From CAWKPF01 sp963851415 (GTDB taxonomy: Bacteria > Acidobacteriota > Thermoanaerobaculia > Multivoradales > Multivoraceae): 64,000 nt of DNA. Below the pieces are notes generated by a model. It made no database searches. It had not been told where the DNA came from and saw only the letters and a list, made by a program, of their open reading frames with translations. The stretch spans positions 1,612,001 through 1,676,000 of the forward strand of contig CAWKPF010000003.1 of NCBI GenBank assembly GCA_963851415.1, read 5' to 3'. A program made the translations under genes and the position numbers. Numbering within the stretch: the first letter of the stretch is position 1; each line of letters starts with the position of its first letter. This document shows, one piece after another, positions 52,444 through 61,618 of this stretch.

Positions 52444-53705
52444 TCTTGCGGACCGAGGGTGTCCGGACCGAGGGTGCGGCGCAGGTCGTGCTGACCGGAG
52501 TCGGTGTGGTATCCCCGTGCGGAATCGGCCCCTCTTCCGTGGCCGACGCGCTGGCCAGTGGAGCAACTCCCCGTTGCGAGGTCGACCGCTCGGCCGGCTA
52601 TCATCGCGAGGGTGGCTCCCGACTCGCGGCAATGGTGCCGCCAGGCGAGCTCGGGGCGCTCCTGCCTCCGCGGGAGGGCCGCCGCATGAGCGCACCCTCG
52701 CGCTTCGCCGTGGCGGCGGCTCGCCTGGCGATCGAGGACGCACGGCTCACCGCCTCGGAGGTTTCCGGTGACAGGACCGCCGTCGTGCTGGCAACGAGCT
52801 ATGGGCCGACTCTCTACTCCGAGCGGATCGTTCGCCAACTCCTCGCGGAAGGGCCTGTCGGAGTCTCTCCCTTGTTGTTCACGGAGTCGGTCGCCAACGC
52901 TCCCGCCGCTCAGGTTGCCTTGAAACTGGATGCTCGCGGGCCCAATGTGACCGTGACCCAGAGAGAGGCCGGCGCTCTCGTTGCGCTGAAGAAGGGGATG
53001 CTCCTGCTGCAGGACAATCGTGCCGATCGGGTCCTCGTCGGCGGCGCCGACGAGGCCAGCCCCTTGCTGCACGCCGTGCTCGATCGCTTCGGGGCGTTGT
53101 CCCCCGGGCTGAGTCGCTGCGGGGAGGAAGTCGCCTGCCCGTTCGATCGGGATCGCTCCGGCTTCGTGCTCGGTGAGGGTGCTACGGTATGGGTGTTGGA
53201 GCGGGCGGGCGACGCAGGCTCTCGGGGAGCACCGGTCCAGGCCACGGTGGAGGCCGTGGTGAGGGTGTTCGATCCCGACTGTTCGCCCCATGGCTGGAGT
53301 CCTTCCGGAGAGAAGCTCGGCAGGTCATTGAGCGCCAGGCTGGGCGATCGGAGAATCGATCTGAGTGGGGTGACGAGGGTCGTGAGTCATGGCAACGGTT
53401 CTCTCGGAGGGGATCGGGCGGAGGCCGGGATGTTGAGTACTCTCTTTGCCGGGGCCAGGTCGGGGCCGGAGATCCTCGCTCCCGGCGCGAATCTTGGCGA
53501 GTATTGCGCCAACACGCTCGCGGTGGCCCGGCAAGCACTCAGCGGAGGGGAGTGGGCACCCACCTCCGGATTTGTCGCACTCGACCCTGAGCTCGGGGTT
53601 GCGCCCTGGGCCGGCGGATCGATGGCTCCCACCGAGCGGTTGCTGCTCTCGATCTCGGCGATCGGCGGGGCTTGCGCGCTCGCGCTGCTGTCCAGGGGGG
53701 AGTGA
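52440..53705 (+). CDS. Chain-length-factor-like ketosynthase (KSbeta/CLF)
   Basis: 421 residues, ATG 52440 overlapping the preceding stop (ATGA). The thiolase fold is recognisable (VVLTGVGVVSPCGIG, DRDRSGFVLGEGATVWVLE), but the nucleophile block reads TVTQREAG, with no Cys, and the second catalytic region reads GANLGEYCAN in place of KxxxGHxxGA. Only a histidine in SHGNGS remains. It should be the inactive partner of the upstream synthase and limit chain length, as in aryl polyene and type II polyketide systems. Confidence 0.85.
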   Translation: MILRTEGVRTEGAAQVVLTGVGVVSPCGIGPSSVADALASGATPRCEVDRSAGYHREGGSRLAAMVPPGELGALLPPREGRRMSAPSRFAVAAARLAIEDARLTASEVSGDRTAVVLATSYGPTLYSERIVRQLLAEGPVGVSPLLFTESVANAPAAQVALKLDARGPNVTVTQREAGALVALKKGMLLLQDNRADRVLVGGADEASPLLHAVLDRFGALSPGLSRCGEEVACPFDRDRSGFVLGEGATVWVLERAGDAGSRGAPVQATVEAVVRVFDPDCSPHGWSPSGEKLGRSLSARLGDRRIDLSGVTRVVSHGNGSLGGDRAEAGMLSTLFAGARSGPEILAPGANLGEYCANTLAVARQALSGGEWAPTSGFVALDPELGVAPWAGGSMAPTERLLLSISAIGGACALALLSRGE

Positions 53706-54385
53706 TGGGGCAACGAATCGCGATCGCGGTCCCGGCCTATCAGGCTGCACCCTGGATCGGGGACGTCGTCCGGCGGGCGCTGCGCCAGCAGATGGACGAG
53801 GTGCTCGTGGTTGACGACGGGTCCACGGACTCGACCGCCTCGAGGGCCAGGGCGGCTGGCGCCCGGGTCGTTCGGCATCCGAGCAATCTCGGGAAAGGCG
53901 CAGCGCTGCGAACCGCCTTCGCCGATCTCTTCGCCGGCGGCAACCAGGCCGTGCTCACTCTCGATGCCGACGGGCAGCATCTGCCGGAAGAGATTCCCAA
54001 GCTGGTCGAGCGGCTCCCTGGTGCGGACATGGTGCTCGGCACCCGGGCCCATCTGTTCGACTCGATGTCGCCGCTGCGCAAGGCGAGCAATCGGATGTCC
54101 AGTCGGCTCATTTCACTGGTCGCGGGGCGCAGACTCGACGACGTCCAGACCGGTTTCCGGATCTACACGGTCCGGGTGTGGGATTGTCTGGGCTTCCCCG
54201 ATGGCAAGTTCGAAGCCGAGAGCTCGATCGTCGTTCGTGCGGCTCGCTCCGGGATGAGGATCGAGTCGGTTCCGATCGAGCTCGGATTTGTCGATGGCAG
54301 GCGCACCAGTCACTACCGGCCGTTGATCGACAGTCTCCGAATCGCGCAGGCAGTGACCCGAGCGCGCTTTCAGGCGGTTCGATGA
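53705..54385 (+). CDS. Family 2 glycosyltransferase
   Basis: 226 residues. AIAVPAYQAAPWIGDVV, VDDGSTDST and LTLDADGQHLPEEI (DxD) are the GT2 nucleotide-sugar motifs, and DDVQTGFRIY is common in dolichyl/undecaprenyl-phosphate-type transferases. There are no C-terminal membrane helices. The ATG overlaps the CLF stop (TGATG) and its own stop overlaps fabG. GT2 proteins also occur in aryl polyene loci, where they probably glycosylate the head group or a lipid carrier. Confidence 0.87.
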   Translation: MGQRIAIAVPAYQAAPWIGDVVRRALRQQMDEVLVVDDGSTDSTASRARAAGARVVRHPSNLGKGAALRTAFADLFAGGNQAVLTLDADGQHLPEEIPKLVERLPGADMVLGTRAHLFDSMSPLRKASNRMSSRLISLVAGRRLDDVQTGFRIYTVRVWDCLGFPDGKFEAESSIVVRAARSGMRIESVPIELGFVDGRRTSHYRPLIDSLRIAQAVTRARFQAVR

Positions 54386-55131
54386 GCTCGGTGGACCACG
54401 ACAGCCCCAGGACCGCACTGGTGACCGGTGGCTCCCGTGGGATCGGCCGGGCGATCGTCGAGCTGCTGGCCGACGAGGGGTGGCAGGTCGCGTTTACCTA
54501 CCGCAGCCGCGAAGATGCTGCGCGTGAGGTCGAACAGCGGCTCGGACGAGATCGCTGCCTGGCGCTTCGCTTCGATCTGGCCGACCGGGTCGGGGTGAGG
54601 ACGCTGGTGGAGGAGGTCGAGGAGCGACTGGGCCCGCTGCACGGCCTGGTCAACAACGCGGGCGTCTCTCATGCCAAACTGCTCGCCATGACCTCCGACG
54701 AAGAGTGGGATTCGGTGATCGAGAGCAACCTCGGAGGAGCCTTTCGGTTGTGCCGGGCAGCGTTGCCGGGGATGGTACGGCGCCGTCACGGGTCCATCGT
54801 CAACGTGTCCTCCCTCGGAGCCGTTCGAGGGGTGGCCGGCCAGAGCGTATACGCCGCGTCGAAGGCGGGACTGCTCGGTCTGAGCAGGAGTCTCGCCCGT
54901 GAGATGGGCAAGCGCAACATTCGCGTCAATGTGGTGATTCCCGGGTTCGTCGCCACCGACATGACCGGCGGGCTTCCCGAGGCAGCCGTGAAGGCCCTGC
55001 GCGGCAACGAGGCCCTTCCCGGCGGTGCCGATGCGAGTGCCGTGGCGGAGGCGGTCGCCTTTCTGCTTTCGGAGCGAGCGCGAGCGACGACCGGCCAGAC
55101 CCTGTACGTCGACGCGGGCGCGTCGGCGTAG
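54382..55131 (+). CDS. 3-oxoacyl-ACP reductase, FabG-like SDR
   Basis: 249 residues. TGGSRGIG, NNAGVSHA, the catalytic Ser in VNVSSLGA, YAASKAG, NVVIPGFVATDM and GQTLYVDAG are the FabG set, with a basic residue pair after the second strand (TYRSRE) for NADPH. It should reduce the 3-keto group after each extension. Four-base overlap with the glycosyltransferase; the acyltransferase follows after 5 nt. Confidence 0.88.
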   Translation: MSSVDHDSPRTALVTGGSRGIGRAIVELLADEGWQVAFTYRSREDAAREVEQRLGRDRCLALRFDLADRVGVRTLVEEVEERLGPLHGLVNNAGVSHAKLLAMTSDEEWDSVIESNLGGAFRLCRAALPGMVRRRHGSIVNVSSLGAVRGVAGQSVYAASKAGLLGLSRSLAREMGKRNIRVNVVIPGFVATDMTGGLPEAAVKALRGNEALPGGADASAVAEAVAFLLSERARATTGQTLYVDAGASA

Positions 55132-55136
55132 GGCCG

Positions 55137-56111
55137 ATGGGGGGCTCCCGAGCACCGTCGGAACGGCGATCGGTTCAGGCGCCGGAGGTGAAGGCCTGGC
55201 ATATCCGGTTGCTCGGTCCGCTGCACCTCACAGGCGCGTTCTGGTATCGGCTCCATTTCTTCGCCGTTGGAGTGCTTCCCGAGTGGGCCCTCGACGTCGT
55301 GGTTCTCTCTTTCGCGAGCTTCTTCTTCGTGGTGCTGCGAGGAGTGCGCCGTGCGCTGATCTCGAACCAGGCGGCCGTACTCGGTCCGGCACCGTCCTGG
55401 TGGTCGGCGCAGCGACGCGCCTGGCGCACGATCTACAACCACGCGTGGTGCATGACGGAGAGCTACGAGGGATGGGCAGGCAAGGTCTCCGAGAGCGAGG
55501 TCGAGGTCGAGGGGGCGGAGCACTTCGCCGCCCTTTCGGACCGTGAGGAGGGCTTCATCCTGGTCACTGCTCATGTCGGGCACTGGGAGGTCGGTTCACG
55601 ACTCGAGCGACCGGGAGCGAATCGGCATGTGCACGTCGTTCGTGAGCCGGAGTTCAACGACTCGGCCCAGGAGTTTCTCGAGGGGCTGCTGAACGAGCAG
55701 AAGTCGAAGTTGACGGTTCACTTCGTTCGCCCCGGCGATCTGTCGCTGGGTCCGCGGCTGATCGGGTATCTGCGGCGAGGCCACCTGGTGGCGCTACAGG
55801 GCGACCGTTCGAGCGCCGAGGGACGCACCACCGAGGTGTCGATGTTCAATCGCACGATCGCCTTCCCGGTGGGTCCGGCCGCTCTCGGCCGTGCGTCAGG
55901 AGCGCCTCTGCTTCCGGTGTTCGCCCTCCGCGAAGGCAGGGGTCGATCGCGCCTGATCATCGATTCGCCGATCGAGGTCGAGCGCAGCTCGGATCGGAGC
56001 GTAGATCTCGAGAGCGCCACCCAATCGATCGCCGATGCGGTGGAGCGGGCGATCGAGCGGGCCCCGTTGCAGTGGTTCTGCTTTCGTGAGCTTTGGCCTG
56101 CTGAACGCTGA
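55137..56111 (+). CDS. LpxL/HtrB-like (LABLAT) acyltransferase
   Basis: 324 residues. A membrane-associated N-terminus (LDVVVLSFASFFFVVL) is followed by the acyltransferase motif VTAHVGHWEVG (HxxxxE), then VREPEF, ALQGDRSS and a hydrophobic FPVGPAALGRASGAPLLPVFAL. This family acylates lipid A. Relatives encoded in aryl polyene and xanthomonadin loci probably transfer the polyene acyl chain from ACP to a lipid or sugar. Last gene of the plus-strand operon, convergent with the halogenase-like gene after 18 nt. Confidence 0.85.
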   Translation: MGGSRAPSERRSVQAPEVKAWHIRLLGPLHLTGAFWYRLHFFAVGVLPEWALDVVVLSFASFFFVVLRGVRRALISNQAAVLGPAPSWWSAQRRAWRTIYNHAWCMTESYEGWAGKVSESEVEVEGAEHFAALSDREEGFILVTAHVGHWEVGSRLERPGANRHVHVVREPEFNDSAQEFLEGLLNEQKSKLTVHFVRPGDLSLGPRLIGYLRRGHLVALQGDRSSAEGRTTEVSMFNRTIAFPVGPAALGRASGAPLLPVFALREGRGRSRLIIDSPIEVERSSDRSVDLESATQSIADAVERAIERAPLQWFCFRELWPAER

Positions 56112-56129
56112 TGGACCCGAGCACCGTGC

Positions 56130-57722
56130 TCAGTCGATTGCCGGCGCCTCTTCGCGTCCGGCCTCTGTGACCTCAGAGGACATCGGGTCGGCCCCCAGTC
56201 GCAGCAGCGTGGTGAGCTCGATACGGAGCCAGAGGAAAAGACCGGAAGAGAGCGAGCGAAGGCCCGCGGGTCCCGTCTCGAAGGGGCGGATCAAGAGGGT
56301 CCAGCCGCGGTTGCGTCGACCATACAGACCGCGCTCTCTGCGCACCTCGGCGAGACGCTGCAATCTCCGGTTGAAGAAACGTAGGCAGCGATGGGCGATC
56401 CGTCCGGCGACGAAGTCCGGGCCCAGAACGGGATTGCGCAGCGTGCTCAGGTCTCGGTAGGCCGGAGTCACGACTCCCAGGTAGTACGACGCCGTGTCGA
56501 TCAGAAAGGCGCACGCGGTGAGCTCGGCATCACCCAGCAGCTCGTACTTTCCCTCGTACAGCGCTTCGCTCAGATTGCGATAGGAGCCTGCCAGGGTCGC
56601 GTTGTGATCCGAGAGCTCGCGCTCCAGGGTGCCAGGGTCCAATCGACCCGCCAGCTCATCTTCGAGCAGCCGGGTCGTTCGCCATACCGTGATCGAAGCG
56701 TGATCGAGGCCCGGGCTGTAGAAGGGGTCGAGGAAGGCGGCAGCGTCGCCGACCAGCGCCCAGCCCCGGTCGATGAAGCGATGGGCGCGATAGGGGACGT
56801 GGGAGTAGGACATGCCGTCTCCATCGTCGAAGGTCGCGTCGCCCACGAGCTCGCGCAGGCCGGGGCGAGAGCGGACGAAGGCCTCGTAGCGTTGGCGAGT
56901 GGTGCCTTCGCCGGGCAGCGAGAAGAGGTCCTTGTTCCAGACCACCCCGATACTCGTCTTACCGTTCGAGAGCGGAATCATCCAGGCCCACCAGCCTCGG
57001 CCGCAGAAGTGATTCGTGGCCAGACGCCGACTGGCTGCGATGTCAGGAAGTCGCGGGTTGCACGGGTCCTCGCCGAGGACTCCGGGACCGTCGAGGTCAC
57101 GAACACCTCTCCAGCGTCCCCAGGAAGCGGCGATCGGATGCTTCGGATGGCGCTCGAGAAGGCGAAGTCGGCGTGCAATCACGGCGCTCCTGCCGGAGGC
57201 GTCGACCAACCAGCGGGTCGTGACCGTCCGCTCGGGCTCTCCCTCGGAGAGGATCCTCACCCGGCTCTGCGGCCACCCGAGATCGAACGACGTCACCCGG
57301 GCCGGTCGCGCGACTTCGGCGCCCTCCTCCGAGGCACGTTGGAGAAGGTGCTCGTCGAGCTTGGACCGATCGAGCTGAAAGCTCGGTAGGCCGGGAGCTG
57401 CCCCCGGTCCGACCTCGCTCATCTCGTAGAGGGTGGACTCTTTCCGATCCGCGAACCAGAAGCGGAGACCGTGCTTGGGAAGGTGCTCGCGCGAGAGATG
57501 GTCATAGAGGCCCAGGGCTCGGTGGAGAAAGAGCGAAGAGAGCTCGACCGTGGCCTCGCCGACCTTGTGCCCGAAGCGCTCACTGGTCTCGACGACGAGT
57601 ACCCTGCATTCGGGCATGGCTCGACGCAAGAGAAGCGCCGTGCTGGCACCGGAGAAGGCACCACCGATCACGATGACGTCGTAGTCGGTCACAGAGGGCG
57701 GCGATGTGGCTTTGCTGTTCAT
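56130..57722 (-). CDS. FAD-dependent oxidoreductase of the flavin-halogenase family
   Basis: 530 residues from the ATG at 57722 (GAGAAG upstream). VIVIGGAFSGAS is the FAD-binding turn, KVGEATVE the second conserved block, and GDAAAFLDPFYSPGLD the FAD/ribityl motif. GWWAWMIPL matches the WxWxIP signature of flavin-dependent halogenases, but I cannot confirm the catalytic Lys. A ring-halogenating or ring-oxidising role on the aryl head group fits the context; a related protein is in the xanthomonadin cluster. It follows the dehydratase by 22 nt on the same strand. Confidence 0.8.
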   Translation of the reverse strand: MNSKATSPPSVTDYDVIVIGGAFSGASTALLLRRAMPECRVLVVETSERFGHKVGEATVELSSLFLHRALGLYDHLSREHLPKHGLRFWFADRKESTLYEMSEVGPGAAPGLPSFQLDRSKLDEHLLQRASEEGAEVARPARVTSFDLGWPQSRVRILSEGEPERTVTTRWLVDASGRSAVIARRLRLLERHPKHPIAASWGRWRGVRDLDGPGVLGEDPCNPRLPDIAASRRLATNHFCGRGWWAWMIPLSNGKTSIGVVWNKDLFSLPGEGTTRQRYEAFVRSRPGLRELVGDATFDDGDGMSYSHVPYRAHRFIDRGWALVGDAAAFLDPFYSPGLDHASITVWRTTRLLEDELAGRLDPGTLERELSDHNATLAGSYRNLSEALYEGKYELLGDAELTACAFLIDTASYYLGVVTPAYRDLSTLRNPVLGPDFVAGRIAHRCLRFFNRRLQRLAEVRRERGLYGRRNRGWTLLIRPFETGPAGLRSLSSGLFLWLRIELTTLLRLGADPMSSEVTEAGREEAPAID

Positions 57723-57744
57723 TGCTTCTCGGGCTGGGGAGTGT

Positions 57745-58212
57745 TCACTCTGCGGTCGGCGGGAGCTCCTGGTCGGTCTCGAAGGTCGAGATCTGCCCCT
57801 CGACCAGCACGTCGTCGGGGCGCTCCTCGAGAGCGACACGAAGGGTGAAGAGGTTGAGCCCGCCCTGCCGACCGCGGAGCTCGAGGTCGACGATCAAAGG
57901 GCACTCGACGGGAAGGGCAGCGGCATGGATCTGTGCGTCCCGGATCCGAACCAGGTAGCCCACCCGAGGCTTGGCAGTGACCGGGGGGCGCTGGCCCTCG
58001 GGCAGCAGCAGGCAGATTGCCGCCTGGGCCGCCAGTTCGAGACCGAGCAGAGGAGAGCAGACCCCGTCCGCAGCGGTTGGTGCACCGTCCGGGATGCGGC
58101 CCCGACAGCGCACCCGGTCCCCGGTGCGCTGGATCTGCGTCTCCAGGAGCCGAAGGGGCGAGCGATGTGGCAGCAGGCCGATCAACTCGTCCGCGATGGA
58201 CAGAGTCGTCAT
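57745..58212 (-). CDS. Hotdog-fold 3-hydroxyacyl-ACP dehydratase (ApeI/ApeP-like)
   Basis: 155 residues. LIGLLPHRSPLRLLE carries the catalytic-type His of FabZ/ApeI-like hotdog enzymes (PHRxPxxLL), and LLGLELAAQAAICLLL provides the acidic residue on the central helix. It should dehydrate 3-hydroxyacyl-ACP during polyene growth. Start overlaps the nadE stop by four bases; the halogenase-like gene follows after 22 nt. Confidence 0.8.
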   Translation of the reverse strand: MTTLSIADELIGLLPHRSPLRLLETQIQRTGDRVRCRGRIPDGAPTAADGVCSPLLGLELAAQAAICLLLPEGQRPPVTAKPRVGYLVRIRDAQIHAAALPVECPLIVDLELRGRQGGLNLFTLRVALEERPDDVLVEGQISTFETDQELPPTAE

Positions 58213-60275
58213 TCCGCGCTCGAATCGGGTACGTGGGCCCGGAGCTCACGGAGCCAGGCTTCGGAGCTGGCATCGCTGGGTGCGCGCCAATCGCCACGCG
58301 GGGAGAGCGAGCCTCCGGATCCGACTTTGGGCCCGTTGGGCAGGGCGGAGCGCTTGAACTGGCTCAGTCGGAAGAAGCGGTCGACGAAGATCTCGAGCCA
58401 GTGGCGGATCTCGGACAGGTCGTACTGACGGCGGTTCTCTCCGGGAAGGGTCTCGGGCCAGGACCCCGACTCGGCGTCGCGCCAGGCCTGCCAGGCGAGG
58501 TATGCCACCTTGCTCGGGCGGTAGCCGCGTCGGGTCAGAAAGTACAGGTGAAAGTCCTGGAGCTCGTAGGGGCCGATGACCTGCTCCGTGCTCTGGGTAG
58601 GACGGTTCGTCTTCTCGCCAGGGATCAGTTCGGGAGAGATCTCGGTGGCGACGATCGAGGTCAGCACTTCGCAGGTAGACGGGTCGAACCGCTCGGTGCG
58701 AACCAGCCAGCGGATGAGATGTTGAATGAGTGTCTTGGGCACCGAGACGTTCGGGTTGTAGTGAGACATGTGGTCGCCGACGCCGTAGGTGGTCCATCCC
58801 AGTGCCAACTCCGAAAGGTCTCCGGTGCCCAAGACGAGTGCCCCATGCAGGTTCGCGAGACGGAACAGGTGCGAAGTTCGCTCACCGGCCTGAACATTCT
58901 CGAAGGTGACGTCGTACACCGCCTCACCCCTGGAGAACGGGTGGTCCAGATCGCGAAGCATCTGCTCACACGAGGGGCGGATGTCGATCTCGTGTGCACT
59001 GACTCCGAGGGAGGCCATCAGTGCCCGAGCGTTGGAGAGCGTGTGGTCGCTGGTCGCGAATCCAGGCATGGTGTAAGCGAGCACGTTCTCGCGAGGGAGG
59101 GCAAGCTTCTCCATGGTACGCACCGCGACCAGCAAAGCCTGGGTCGAGTCCAGGCCGCCGGAAACCCCGATCACGAGCTTCTGGATGCCGGTAGCGCGCA
59201 GGCGCTGCGCGAGGCCGTGGACCTGGATGTGGTACGCCTCTTCGCATCGCTCGTCGAGATCGGCGCTCGCGGTAGGTACATAGGGGAACCGGGGAATCTC
59301 TCTCTCGAGCTCGAGCTCGCCCGGAGGAGGTGTGAACCGGAAAGAGACTCGCGGCGAGCGACGCAGACGGTGACGATGCTTCTCGACGGTGTCACCGAAG
59401 CTGGTCAGCTGCATGCGCTCCTTGCGCAGGCGCTCGAGGTCGATGTCGGCCACCAGGAGCTCCGATCCGAGGGTGAAACGCTCGGACTCCGCGAGCAGCT
59501 CGCCGTTCTCGTAGATCATGCCGTGGCCGTCCCAGGCGAGGTCGGTGGTGGATTCCCCGGTGCCGCATCCGGCGTAGAGGTAGGCTGCGACGCAGCGACC
59601 CGATTGCGCCGCCGTGATGGTCCTTCGATAGGCCAGCTTTCCGACCGTGACGTTGCTGGCAGACAGGTTGCAGAGCACGGTCGCTCCCGCGAGCGCTCCC
59701 CAGGTCGAGGGTGGCACCGGAGTCCAGAGGTCTTCGCACAGCTCGGCGTGCACGACGAGGTCTTCGACGCCGAGGGCCTGGAAGAGCAGGTCGGAGGAGA
59801 AGGGAACCTCCTGCCCGTTGACGACCGTCGTGTCGCGCAGCGCGGTGCTCGCGGGCGAGAACTGCCGTCGCTCGTAGTACTCGCGGTAGTTGGGGAGGTA
59901 GCTCTTGGGCACCACTCCCAGGATCTGCCCCCCCTGGATCGCTACGGCGCAGTTGAACAGGCGCCCTTCGGTGCTGATTGGGGCACCGACGAGGAGCAGC
60001 GGCGCAAGAGAGGAGCTCGATGAACGCACCCCGTCGAGCGCTTCGAGGCAGCCGGAGAGAAGAGCCTGCTGGTGCAGGAGATCGTCGATCGCGTAGCTGG
60101 ACAGTCCGAGCTCGGGGAAGACCACCACAGCCGCGCCGCGCTCGGAGGCGCGCTCGGCGAGCTCGATCGTGCGGGTCGCATTGAGGTAGGGGTCGGCCAC
60201 GCGCACTTCGGGCAGCGCGACAGCGACACGGGCGAAACCGTGGTTGTAGGGGTTGTCGAACGGAAGATCGGTCAC
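58209..60275 (-). CDS. nadE: Glutamine-dependent NAD+ synthetase
   Basis: 688 residues from the GTG at 60275 (AGAGGAG upstream). The N-terminal nitrilase-like glutaminase domain has FPELGLSSYA (Glu), KSYLPNYREYYE (Lys) and HAELCEDLW (Cys). The C-terminal ATP-pyrophosphatase domain has VIGVSGGLDSTQALL, GTGDLSELALGWTTYG and PNVSVPKTL. It converts deamido-NAD to NAD with glutamine. It is a general metabolic gene but is coupled to the dehydratase downstream, so it may drive or shelter that gene's expression. Confidence 0.96.
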   Translation of the reverse strand: MTDLPFDNPYNHGFARVAVALPEVRVADPYLNATRTIELAERASERGAAVVVFPELGLSSYAIDDLLHQQALLSGCLEALDGVRSSSSSLAPLLLVGAPISTEGRLFNCAVAIQGGQILGVVPKSYLPNYREYYERRQFSPASTALRDTTVVNGQEVPFSSDLLFQALGVEDLVVHAELCEDLWTPVPPSTWGALAGATVLCNLSASNVTVGKLAYRRTITAAQSGRCVAAYLYAGCGTGESTTDLAWDGHGMIYENGELLAESERFTLGSELLVADIDLERLRKERMQLTSFGDTVEKHRHRLRRSPRVSFRFTPPPGELELEREIPRFPYVPTASADLDERCEEAYHIQVHGLAQRLRATGIQKLVIGVSGGLDSTQALLVAVRTMEKLALPRENVLAYTMPGFATSDHTLSNARALMASLGVSAHEIDIRPSCEQMLRDLDHPFSRGEAVYDVTFENVQAGERTSHLFRLANLHGALVLGTGDLSELALGWTTYGVGDHMSHYNPNVSVPKTLIQHLIRWLVRTERFDPSTCEVLTSIVATEISPELIPGEKTNRPTQSTEQVIGPYELQDFHLYFLTRRGYRPSKVAYLAWQAWRDAESGSWPETLPGENRRQYDLSEIRHWLEIFVDRFFRLSQFKRSALPNGPKVGSGGSLSPRGDWRAPSDASSEAWLRELRAHVPDSSAE

Positions 60276-60391
60276 GAGTCGAGCTCCTCTGGGGCCAAGC
60301 TTAGCCGTTCCGCCGCTCGGGAGGTTGGACGGCCCGAGCGTGAGGTGTACTCTTCGATGCACGTTCGATCGATTCCGAGGGAGAGGATGCA

Positions 60392-61162
60392 ATGGCTTTT
60401 GCGAGGTTCGACCTGACGGGGAAGGTGGCTCTGGTCACGGGGGGAAATTCGGGCATCGGCCTCGGCTTCGCCGAGGGACTGGCCGAAGCGGGTGCCGACG
60501 TCTGCATCTGGGGCACCAACGAGGCCAAGAACGACACCGCTGTCGAAACCCTTTCCAGGTATGGCAAGAGGGTGCTGGCGCTGCGCTGTGACGTCGGCGA
60601 GGAGGGGGCGGTTCGAGACGCCTTCGCCAAGACCGTGGGGGAGCTCGGGCGAGTCGACTCCTGTTTCGCCAACGCGGGCATCGGCTCACGTGGGACGCCC
60701 TTCGCCGATATGTCGATGGAGGAGTGGCGGGCCATCTTCCGGGTGAACATGGAGGGTGTGTTCGTCACCTTTCAGGAGGCGGTGCGCCACATGGCAAGTC
60801 GAGATGGCGGAGGTTCGTTGGTCGTGACCAGCAGCAGCTCCGCGATCTTCGGCGCACCGCGTGCCGAGCACTATGCCGCCACCAAAGCCGGAGTCATCTC
60901 GATGGTGCAGGGCCTCGCGGTCGAGCACGCTCGACATGGCATTCGCGCCAACGCGGTGCTTCCTGGCTGGATCGACACCGCAATGACCGAGCGTGCACTC
61001 GGCACCGAGGCCTTCCAGAAGCAGGTGTTGCGAAGGATTCCGGCGCGGCGCTGGGGGACCGGTGACGACTTCGCCGGGATCGCGGTCTATCTGGCGAGCG
61101 ATGCCAGCAGCTTCCATACGGGTGACTCGTTCGTCATCGACGGCGGGTACGCCTGCTTCTGA
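60392..61162 (+). CDS. Short-chain dehydrogenase/reductase
   Basis: 256 residues, ATG 60392 after GGGAGAGGA. TGGNSGIGLG, the NAG loop as ANAGIGS, catalytic Ser in TSSSSAIFG, YAATKAG, NAVLPGWIDTAM and GDSFVIDGGYA are all present. Substrate unknown. It precedes a thioesterase by 15 nt, and these two may be a further arm of the acyl-processing locus or a separate acyl-CoA operon. Confidence 0.87.
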   Translation: MAFARFDLTGKVALVTGGNSGIGLGFAEGLAEAGADVCIWGTNEAKNDTAVETLSRYGKRVLALRCDVGEEGAVRDAFAKTVGELGRVDSCFANAGIGSRGTPFADMSMEEWRAIFRVNMEGVFVTFQEAVRHMASRDGGGSLVVTSSSSAIFGAPRAEHYAATKAGVISMVQGLAVEHARHGIRANAVLPGWIDTAMTERALGTEAFQKQVLRRIPARRWGTGDDFAGIAVYLASDASSFHTGDSFVIDGGYACF

Positions 61163-61177
61163 CGCGGGGGCATCGCC

Positions 61178-61606
61178 ATGGCCGAGCCGATCAGCACGAC
61201 CATCGACGTCGAAGTGCGCTACGCCGAGACCGATCAGATGGGAGTCGTGCACCACTCACGGTACCTGGTCTGGTTCGAGCTCGCTCGAACTCGGTTGTGC
61301 GCGCAGACCGAATATCCGTATCCGCGGATCGAGGAGATGGGGTATTGGTTGATGGTGACGGGCGCTCGACTCTCCTATCGCGGAGGGGCTCGGTACGGCG
61401 ATGTGGTTCAGGTCCGATGTTGGATCGACCGAATGGGAAGCCGGGTGATGCACTTCGGATACGAGGTGACTCGCCGGGCTGGTGAAGCGTCCGAGAGGTT
61501 GGTCAACGGGACCACCGAGCACGTCTGGGTCGAGGCCGAGACGATGCGCTTGCGCCGAGTCCCGGAGGAGATCGAACCGGTGTTCTCCAGACTCCTCGGT
61601 TCTTGA
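61178..61606 (+). CDS. Acyl-CoA thioesterase, YbgC/4HBT family
   Basis: 142 residues. RYAETDQMGVVHHSRYLVWFELAR is the 4-hydroxybenzoyl-CoA-thioesterase active-site region with the catalytic Asp in TDQMG (positions around 18-22), followed by the hotdog strands. It should hydrolyse acyl- or aryl-CoA. Thioesterases of this type accompany aryl polyene loci, but YbgC homologues are also widespread. Same operon as the SDR; convergent with the glycosyltransferase. Confidence 0.88.
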   Translation: MAEPISTTIDVEVRYAETDQMGVVHHSRYLVWFELARTRLCAQTEYPYPRIEEMGYWLMVTGARLSYRGGARYGDVVQVRCWIDRMGSRVMHFGYEVTRRAGEASERLVNGTTEHVWVEAETMRLRRVPEEIEPVFSRLLGS

Positions 61607-61618
61607 CGCCTCGAGGTC

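Noticed and set aside
58017..60023. 668-residue plus-strand open frame
   Set aside because: Antisense to nadE, whose glutaminase and ATP-pyrophosphatase motifs are unambiguous.
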